In this document: positions 1 through 5,021 of the stretch, in pieces
Position numbering within the stretch: the first letter of the stretch is position 1
Layout of the letters: each line of letters begins with the position of its first letter
Assembly (NCBI GenBank): GCA_031271475.1
Contig: JAISVP010000141.1
Location: 1 to 5,021 of the forward strand
Direction of reading: 5' to 3'
Length of the DNA: 5,021 nucleotides
From: Oscillospiraceae bacterium
GTDB taxonomy: Bacteria > Bacillota > Clostridia > Oscillospirales > Ruminococcaceae
Notes under the pieces: generated by a model
Told to the model about the DNA's origin: nothing
Seen by the model: only the letters and a program-made list of their open reading frames with translations
Database searches by the model: none
Program-made: the position numbers and the translations under genes

Positions 1-604
1 GGACAAAATGTTTGATCGGGTAAAGGTATCGCGTGAGGATATTCTGACGTTAAGAAGCCGGAAATTCCCTGTAATCGACACCTTGAAAGGCGTGAAAATG
101 CTTAAAGATATTGAAAAGGCAAGGGACGGTCAGGAATCTCTCGGCGGGATAATCGAATGTGCCTGTGTTAACGTGCCCGCAGGTGTAGGTTCGCCGCTGT
201 TCGAGGGCCGGGAAAATACTGTGGCTTCGTTGGTTTTCGGAATCCCGGCTGTAAAAGGAATAGAGTTCGGGGCGGGATTCAAAACAGCTGAAATGGTCGG
301 AAGTCAGAATAATGATGAACCGTATGTGGACGAAAGAGGGTATGTTCTTACAAGAACAAACAATCACGGCGGTATTCTCGGCGGAATTTCTTCCGGTATG
401 CCCATTACGATGAATGTTGCAATAAAACCGACGCCGTCAATTTCACAGCCTCAGAAAACAGTCAATTTTTCAAATCTTGAAAATGATACTGTAACGGTTT
501 CCGGACGGCATGACCCGTGTATTGTTCCGCGTGCGGTGCCTTGCGTCGAGGCGGCGGTAAATATTGCCGTATTGAACCATATGATAGATTATGATAATTT
601 CTGA
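1..604 (+). CDS. aroC: Chorismate synthase, C-terminal part (5' end outside window)
   Basis: Chorismate synthase converts 5-enolpyruvylshikimate 3-phosphate to chorismate, the last step of the shikimate pathway; it is a cytosolic enzyme that needs reduced FMN. The open frame enters from the left edge (first whole codon at 2), so the ATG at 8 is an internal Met. About 200 residues are visible; the family is usually 350-390, so roughly the first 150-190, including the N-terminal signature, are missing. Family blocks seen in order: SLGGIIECACVNVPAGVGSP, AVKGIEFGAGF, GSQNNDE, NNHGGILGGISSGMPI, KPTPSISQPQKTV and the C-terminal GRHDPC...RAVPCVEAA block. These contribute to the FMN and substrate site in known structures. 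No frameshift is visible and it ends in TGA at 602-604. The DUF4364 gene starts 9 bases later, so the two are probably in one transcript. Identification is very secure; only the start is unknown. Confidence 0.97.
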   Translation, partial: DKMFDRVKVSREDILTLRSRKFPVIDTLKGVKMLKDIEKARDGQESLGGIIECACVNVPAGVGSPLFEGRENTVASLVFGIPAVKGIEFGAGFKTAEMVGSQNNDEPYVDERGYVLTRTNNHGGILGGISSGMPITMNVAIKPTPSISQPQKTVNFSNLENDTVTVSGRHDPCIVPRAVPCVEAAVNIAVLNHMIDYDNF

Positions 605-606
605 GG
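603..606 (+). promoter_or_regulatory. Ribosome binding site of the DUF4364 gene, overlapping the aroC stop
   Basis: GAGG lies 7 bases before the ATG at 614 and shares bases with the aroC TGA (602-604). Ribosomes finishing aroC would therefore stop on the initiation site of the next gene, which fits translational coupling. It also supports 614 as the start. Confidence 0.6.
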
Positions 607-613
607 CAGGGTT

Positions 614-1174
614 ATGGAATTACTGATAGAATTAAGGGATGTTGATATAATAAAAGTTCTTATATGCTACGTCCTGTATAAGATTGAAATGCCCGCAGCG
701 GATTCACAGCTGCGGGAAGTTATTGTCGGCAGCGGGGCTGTCAATTACTTCTTTTATACGGATGCATTGGATGGACTGGTCAGGCATAATTCGATAAGTG
801 TTGATTTGCAAAACGGAGAAAATGTTTATACTTTGGAAGAAAAAGGAAGATTGTGCGCCGAAACTCTGAAAAGTCATGTCCCTAAACTGTTTAGGGACAG
901 AGTTATAGAAAAGGCAGTGCGTTATTTTACTAAAGTGAGAAACAGGGAAAATATTACAGTTGAGTATGAGAAAGCCGGAAACGGCTATACGGTTGTGTTT
1001 AAATGCAACGATAATGTAAATGACTTAATTGATTTGAAATTTTTTGCTCCGGATGAAAAACAGGCTAAACTCTTATCGGATAATATTGAACGTAACCCGC
1101 TTGGATTTTATACCGATTTAATCGCACTTGCATTGCATAATAAGGATATTGAAGTGGATTTAACAGACAATTAG
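614..1174 (+). CDS. DUF4364 family protein (predicted winged-helix protein)
   Basis: This 186-residue protein matches the DUF4364 pattern as I remember it. Residues about 8-85 form a winged-helix-like module: a helix around DIIKVLICYVLYKI, the segment MPAADSQLREVI, the family-typical VNYFFYTDALDGLVRH, and a wing ending in YTLEEKGRLCAETL. Residues about 88-180 form a second alpha/beta part, with PKLFRDRVIEKAVRYF, a beta pair around ITVEYEKAGNGYTVVFK, and FFAPDEKQAKLLSDNI. There is no signal peptide or membrane segment, so it is probably cytosolic. The function is not established; the wHTH fold suggests DNA binding, but that is inference. Length is normal for the family. It sits 9 bases after aroC with its ribosome binding site overlapping the aroC stop. 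Two long perfect inverted repeats lie inside the gene (692-716 and 877-899). It ends in TAG at 1172-1174 with no convincing terminator after it. Confidence 0.82.
   Translation: MELLIELRDVDIIKVLICYVLYKIEMPAADSQLREVIVGSGAVNYFFYTDALDGLVRHNSISVDLQNGENVYTLEEKGRLCAETLKSHVPKLFRDRVIEKAVRYFTKVRNRENITVEYEKAGNGYTVVFKCNDNVNDLIDLKFFAPDEKQAKLLSDNIERNPLGFYTDLIALALHNKDIEVDLTDN
692..716 (+). repeat. Intragenic inverted repeat (8-bp arms) in the DUF4364 gene
   Basis: CCCGCAGC at 692-699 and its exact reverse complement GCTGCGGG at 709-716 flank a 9-base loop. The arms are GC-rich in an AT-richer gene, so an mRNA hairpin is plausible about 80 bases into the coding sequence. No U-run follows, so it is not a terminator. 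It may be a chance effect of coding for residues around PAADSQLRE. Confidence 0.5.
877..899 (+). repeat. Intragenic inverted repeat (10-bp perfect arms) in the DUF4364 gene
   Basis: TGTCCCTAAA at 877-886 and TTTAGGGACA at 890-899 are perfect reverse complements separated by CTG. The sequence encodes VPKLFRD, which fits the family, so the repeat is carried within normal coding sequence. No T-run follows it. It could form an mRNA hairpin or be a near-palindromic protein site; neither can be decided from sequence alone. Confidence 0.55.
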
Positions 1175-1253
1175 TTTGAAAAATACGGTTTATATACGCA
1201 CTCTTTGTGCAAATTAACCAAAAACGCTGCAAAATTTTCTCTGCCTTAAACCC

Positions 1254-1282
1254 TTGAAATCTTTTCAAAAATATGTTATAAT
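1254..1282 (+). promoter_or_regulatory. Sigma-A type promoter, extended -10, for the epimerase/flavin reductase unit
   Basis: The -35 box TTGAAA (1254-1259) and a perfect -10 box TATAAT (1277-1282) are separated by 17 bases, the optimal spacing. A TG one base upstream of the -10 box (1274-1275) makes it an extended -10 promoter. The stretch upstream of -35 is A/T-rich (AAAATTTTCT), as in UP elements. Transcription should begin near 1289, giving a leader of about 40 bases before the ATG at 1330. This is the only strong promoter seen in the gap between the DUF4364 gene and the epimerase gene. Confidence 0.82.
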
Positions 1283-1291
1283 TGTAGAGGA

Positions 1292-1303
1292 CAGTTGTAA
1301 CTG
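1292..1303. promoter_or_regulatory. Small dyad at the predicted transcription start (possible operator)
   Basis: CAGTT-GT-AACTG forms a 5+2+5 inverted repeat just downstream of the predicted +1. Its position would suit a repressor site, but the arms are short and no regulator family is recognised, so chance occurrence is quite possible. Confidence 0.25.
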
Positions 1304-1314
1304 CCAATTCCAAA

Positions 1315-1323
1315 AGGGTGGGA
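1315..1323 (+). promoter_or_regulatory. Ribosome binding site deciding the epimerase start
   Basis: The purine-rich AGGGTGGGA lies 6 bases before the ATG at 1330. It overlaps the alternative in-frame GTG at 1318, which would have almost no Shine-Dalgarno sequence at a usable distance. This favours the ATG. Confidence 0.65.
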
Positions 1324-1329
1324 TTCATT

Positions 1330-2295
1330 ATGGAAAAGATTTTAGTAACCGGCGCCTCCGGTCTGATAGGAAAGAGGGTGTGTGCGGGACTTTTAAAAAA
1401 AGGCTATGCAGTTGTTGCCGCGGGCACGTCTTTCCCAAAACATTTTGAGGATGCTGAGAATTTTAAATTTACATGTGCTGATCCGGGTGACGAAGCCGCT
1501 TGGAATGAGTTGTTTGAGCAGGAGCATTTCGACGGACTTGTGCATTTGGCATGCAGTGCCGATAACGATTTCGGAAATATAATAGAAACCAATGAAATGG
1601 AAATTTCCGCACAGTATGACAGCTTTATATTTAAAATGGCAAGGCAGGCAAGGTTAAAACACTGTATACTTTTAAGCACCACACAGGTATATGAAAACCC
1701 AAAAACACGTGAACCGGTCAATGAGGAAAATAATGTTAAGCCTATATCAAACTATGCTGTGCTTAAACGCAATTCGGAATTGCAGATGGCGGCGGATCTT
1801 AAGGGTGCCGGTGATATTTTGAGTTGTATAATCCGGACGGCACCGGTTTATACGCATCAGTTTTGTGATAATTTATACGCTAAAATACATGATCCGAAAG
1901 ATGATTCCAATTTTGTGTACAGAACAGGCGAGTACGGGTTCCATTTTTGCTGTGTGCACAATTTGGTTGATTTTGTTATTTGCATATTGAAGCAGGTTGA
2001 CGCGTATACTTATACCGGAGTATATAATGTGGCGGACAAATACCCGATTTCCGCATCTGAAATTATAGAGTTTATGACGGAATTCCATGACCTCGGTGCG
2101 GTTTTTCAGCGTGAGGAACCCCTCGCTAAAGGTACGTTTTCATTCCTCTTCGCAAGAATCGGCAAACCCGTTGAGGAGTGCAAAAATGATTACCGCCACT
2201 TAAACTTGGATACCATATTAAGCAATTTGAATTTCTGTATTGCAAAGGCATCAAGGATTTGTCCGTTTAGTTGGAATCTGGAAAATACGAAATAA
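1330..2295 (+). CDS. NAD(P)-dependent epimerase/dehydratase family protein (extended SDR)
   Basis: This is a soluble Rossmann-fold oxidoreductase or epimerase of the extended short-chain dehydrogenase/reductase group, 321 residues from the ATG, a normal length. The N-terminal beta-alpha-beta nucleotide-binding motif is KILVTGASGLIG with GxxGxxG at residues 8-14. A second strand gives GLVHLA (69-74). The catalytic set is present: Ser/Thr in LLSTTQVYE (about 116-118), then Tyr142 and Lys146 in YAVLK. A late block with FCCVHNLVDFVICIL and GVYNVADKYPISASEIIEF corresponds to the 'HVxDlvdai...GvYNvg...s..ei' region of sugar-nucleotide epimerases. These features indicate an active enzyme, but the substrate cannot be told; sugar nucleotides are the usual guess for the family. 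The GTG at 1318 would add four residues (MGFI) ahead of the Rossmann strand and overlaps the ribosome binding site, so it was not chosen. The flavin reductase-like gene follows after 25 bases with no terminator between them. Confidence 0.88.
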   Translation: MEKILVTGASGLIGKRVCAGLLKKGYAVVAAGTSFPKHFEDAENFKFTCADPGDEAAWNELFEQEHFDGLVHLACSADNDFGNIIETNEMEISAQYDSFIFKMARQARLKHCILLSTTQVYENPKTREPVNEENNVKPISNYAVLKRNSELQMAADLKGAGDILSCIIRTAPVYTHQFCDNLYAKIHDPKDDSNFVYRTGEYGFHFCCVHNLVDFVICILKQVDAYTYTGVYNVADKYPISASEIIEFMTEFHDLGAVFQREEPLAKGTFSFLFARIGKPVEECKNDYRHLNLDTILSNLNFCIAKASRICPFSWNLENTK

Positions 2296-2306
2296 ATACA
2301 TTGTGT

Positions 2307-2316
2307 AGGAAAGGGG
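2307..2316 (+). promoter_or_regulatory. Ribosome binding site of the flavin reductase-like gene
   Basis: AGGAAAGGGG lies in the 25-base gap after the epimerase stop, 4 bases before the ATG at 2321. It is one of the strongest Shine-Dalgarno-like sequences in the window and supports this start. Confidence 0.65.
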
Positions 2317-2320
2317 AATT

Positions 2321-2830
2321 ATGAACAGAATAGATCTTGAAAGCTTTGATTTTAATGTCTTTGAAGATATTGGAAAGAGGTGGATGCTGCTGACGGCAGG
2401 CACCATTGATGAGCATAACACAATGACTGCCTCCTGGGGACAGGCGGGAGTTGTATGGGGAAAAAATGTTTTGACCTGTATGATCCGCCCGTCAAGGTAT
2501 ACTTACGGATTTGTGGAGGATAATGACATATTCACTGCTTCATTCTTCGGTGACGGCAACCGCGGGGCATTGAATTTCTGCGGCGCTAATTCAGGCCGTG
2601 ATTTTGAAAATAAATCCCTTGCGGCGGGACTTACTCCAATTTCCGCTGATGCCGATTTGGGCGGTGTGACTTTTGAACAGGCGAAATTCTATTTTGTTTG
2701 TAAAAAAATATACAGAGCTGAAATGCTTGACGAAAATATACTTGACGGCAGTATCCGTACAAATTACGGGCCCGGTGAAGGAATGCACATATTTTATGTT
2801 GGGGAAATCCTTGCGGCATATGAGAAATAA
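2321..2830 (+). CDS. Flavin reductase-like domain protein (flavoredoxin type)
   Basis: This 169-residue protein belongs to the flavin reductase-like, FMN-binding split-barrel group, which includes flavoredoxins and NAD(P)H:flavin oxidoreductases. Matching features: WMLLTAGTIDEHNTMTASWG (residues 21-40), where 'NTMTASWG' is the usual flavin-phosphate-side motif; VVWGKNVLTCMIRPSRYTYGFVEDND (44-69), with the family-typical 'RPSRYTY'; FTASFF (71-76); and the C-terminal HIFYVGEILAAY. There is no signal peptide or membrane segment. Members bind FMN and either reduce free flavin with NAD(P)H or pass electrons to partners; which applies here is not visible. It follows the epimerase gene by 25 bases and is probably co-transcribed from the promoter at 1254-1282, ending at the terminator at 2850-2884. 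The length is normal and there are no disruptions. Confidence 0.9.
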   Translation: MNRIDLESFDFNVFEDIGKRWMLLTAGTIDEHNTMTASWGQAGVVWGKNVLTCMIRPSRYTYGFVEDNDIFTASFFGDGNRGALNFCGANSGRDFENKSLAAGLTPISADADLGGVTFEQAKFYFVCKKIYRAEMLDENILDGSIRTNYGPGEGMHIFYVGEILAAYEK

Positions 2831-2849
2831 TAAGTCCGCAAATGAAATA

Positions 2850-2884
2850 ATAAAAGAGCAAAGCCTGCGGCTTTGCTCTTTTAT
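2850..2884. terminator. Strong intrinsic terminator, probably bidirectional
   Basis: A perfect 10-bp core (GAGCAAAGCC at 2856-2865, GGCTTTGCTC at 2869-2878) closes on the loop TGC. It is flanked by AAAA (2852-2855) and TTTT (2879-2882), extending the pairing to 16 bp. On the plus strand the stem ends in CTCTTTTATAT, ending the epimerase/flavin reductase transcript 19 bases after its last stop. On the minus strand the stem ends in CTCTTTTATTATTT, ending the convergent atp operon. The A and T flanks give a U-tract in either direction, a common arrangement between convergent genes. Confidence 0.9.
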
Positions 2885-2901
2885 ATACGATCGGGAACAG
2901 G

Positions 2902-2963
2902 CTAAGCGAAGTCACGCATTTGCGTGCGATGTCTCTGGGCTTTGCCCAGAACGCAGTCGTTAG
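2902..2963. other. Structured intergenic element, potential three-way junction, in the 3' end of the atp transcript
   Basis: Between the terminator and atpC a 62-base stretch can fold into a compact shape. An outer stem pairs CTAAGCGA (2902-2909) with TCGTTAG (2957-2963), with one bulged G. It encloses two perfect hairpins: CACGC-ATTT-GCGTG (2913-2926) and TCTGGGC-TTT-GCCCAGA (2934-2950). It carries no plausible gene of its own. Possible identities are a dispersed intergenic repeat, an mRNA 3'-end stabilising structure of the atp operon, or a remnant of a small RNA. It does not look like a tRNA. Confidence 0.45.
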
Positions 2964-2966
2964 AAA

Positions 2967-3368
2967 CTATTTTTCACCGGAAACTGCAATCCGGTTCATA
3001 GCCCGCTTAAGAGAGAATTCAGTCTGTTCTCTGTCAAAACTGCTTAACTCCGATTCTAACATTTCATTTGCCGCCGCTTTCGCAATCTCCGCGCGTTCCA
3101 CGTTAATCTCATCTGCCCATTCAATAGAGGTCGCTATTATTACAGTCTTCTCTTTTGACACTTTTACGGTACCGTATGAAATTGCGGCTGTTTTTAACTC
3201 ACCGTCAACTTTAATACGTACCTTGCCCGGCGGAAGAATTGCCGCAAAACTTTCATGACGTGCCATGATTCCGAGTTCTCCCTCGGAAGAACGCAGAAGA
3301 ACTTCCTGCACCTGTGCGTCAAAAAAGACTTTCTCCGGTGTTATGATTTGTAAGTTAAAGGAAGTCAT
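2967..3368 (-). CDS. atpC: F-type ATP synthase, epsilon subunit
   Basis: The epsilon subunit is part of the central stalk of F1 and can inhibit ATP hydrolysis through its C-terminal helices. The protein is 133 residues, the normal size. The N-terminal beta-sandwich (about 1-84) shows FNLQIITPEKVFFDAQVQEV, then the family-typical GELGIMARHESFAAILPPGKVRI and an AISYGTVKV strand where SGGFLEV-like sequence is common. The C-terminal helical hairpin (about 86-128) has WADEINVERAEIAKAAANEM and EFSLKRAMNRIAV. The ATG at 3366-3368 has TTGAGG at 3375-3380, six bases ahead. The in-frame TTG at 3378-3380 would add MRFF but lies inside that ribosome binding site, so the ATG is preferred. It is the last gene of the operon seen here, separated from atpD by a UPF0145 gene, and its transcript reaches the terminator at 2850-2884. 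It ends in TAG. Confidence 0.95.
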   Translation of the reverse strand: MTSFNLQIITPEKVFFDAQVQEVLLRSSEGELGIMARHESFAAILPPGKVRIKVDGELKTAAISYGTVKVSKEKTVIIATSIEWADEINVERAEIAKAAANEMLESELSSFDREQTEFSLKRAMNRIAVSGEK

Positions 3369-3374
3369 AAAAAA

Positions 3375-3380
3375 CCTCAA
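3375..3380 (-). promoter_or_regulatory. Ribosome binding site deciding the atpC start
   Basis: TTGAGG on the minus strand is placed 6 bases before the ATG at 3368. It shows that atpC has its own initiation site after the 36-base gap from the UPF0145 stop, and it rules against the overlapping TTG start. Confidence 0.55.
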
Positions 3381-3404
3381 CTCTCTATTGAAAAATTCGA
3401 TTTG

Positions 3405-5021
<1,617 letters not shown>

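Noticed and set aside
8..10. ATG as the start of aroC
   Set aside because: The frame is open to the left edge and the protein would lack about half of chorismate synthase; the gene is simply cut by the window.
50..367. 105-codon minus-strand open frame antisense to aroC
   Set aside because: It is a shadow of well-conserved chorismate synthase coding sequence, with no family resemblance or initiation signal.
1187..1219. Imperfect hairpin (GGTT...GCAC-TCTTT-GTGC...AACC) after the DUF4364 gene, considered as a terminator
   Set aside because: The stem is only 4+4 bp with internal mismatches and no U-run follows on the plus strand. The minus-strand side has a short T-run but no gene to terminate.
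1318..1329. GTG start for the epimerase-like protein (four extra residues)
   Set aside because: It lies within the ribosome binding site, and the ATG at 1330 has better spacing and begins right at the Rossmann strand.
2902..2963. tRNA or tRNA-like gene
   Set aside because: The fold has two inner hairpins rather than a cloverleaf, with no T-loop GTTCGA-type sequence, no proper anticodon arm and no 7-bp acceptor stem with a CCA-type end.
2920..3258. 112-codon plus-strand open frame across the intergenic element and atpC
   Set aside because: Most of it is antisense to the securely identified atpC, it has no recognisable domain or good ribosome binding site, and its start falls in a hairpin.
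3369..3380. TTG start for atpC (adds MRFF)
   Set aside because: The TTG is part of the TTGAGG ribosome binding site, and the epsilon family normally starts close to the SFNLQIITP segment.

Overview
The window looks like a chromosomal segment of a Clostridia-type Bacillota, possibly an uncultured gut member of the Oscillospiraceae. The grounds are a DUF4364 gene (a family I know mainly from Clostridia), AGGAGG-like ribosome binding sites before almost every gene, moderate to low GC, a canonical sigma-A promoter, and a bacterial F-type ATP synthase operon. The genus-level guess is inference. No phage, transposon, CRISPR, rRNA or tRNA signature was seen.

Layout. Positions 1-1174 (+): the 3' part of aroC (chorismate synthase), cut by the left edge, followed after 9 bases by a DUF4364 winged-helix protein; the two are probably co-transcribed. 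Positions 1175-1329: a 155-base intergenic gap holding a near-consensus extended -10 promoter (1254-1282) and a small dyad at the predicted start of transcription. Positions 1330-2830 (+): a two-gene unit driven by that promoter, an extended SDR/NAD(P)-dependent epimerase-like protein and a flavin reductase-like (flavoredoxin-type) protein. Positions 2831-2966: a strong hairpin terminator that can work on both strands (2850-2884), then a separate 62-base sequence that can fold into a three-way junction (2902-2963). Positions 2967-5021 (-): the distal end of an atp operon converging on the same terminator, in transcription order atpD (beta, 5' end beyond the window), a UPF0145/YbjQ-family gene, and atpC (epsilon).

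How the genes work together. AroC makes chorismate, the branch point to aromatic amino acids and folate. The epimerase-like and flavin reductase-like pair look like an uncharacterised redox or metabolite-modifying unit using NAD(P) and FMN; their substrates cannot be read from sequence. AtpD and AtpC are parts of the F1 motor.

The most noteworthy point is the UPF0145 gene between atpD and atpC. Its ATG overlaps the atpD stop as ATGA, which predicts translational coupling to the ATP synthase beta subunit and raises the possibility of a role connected with F1 assembly or regulation. The rest of the window is mostly conventional housekeeping content. I see no sign of a defence system or mobile element.
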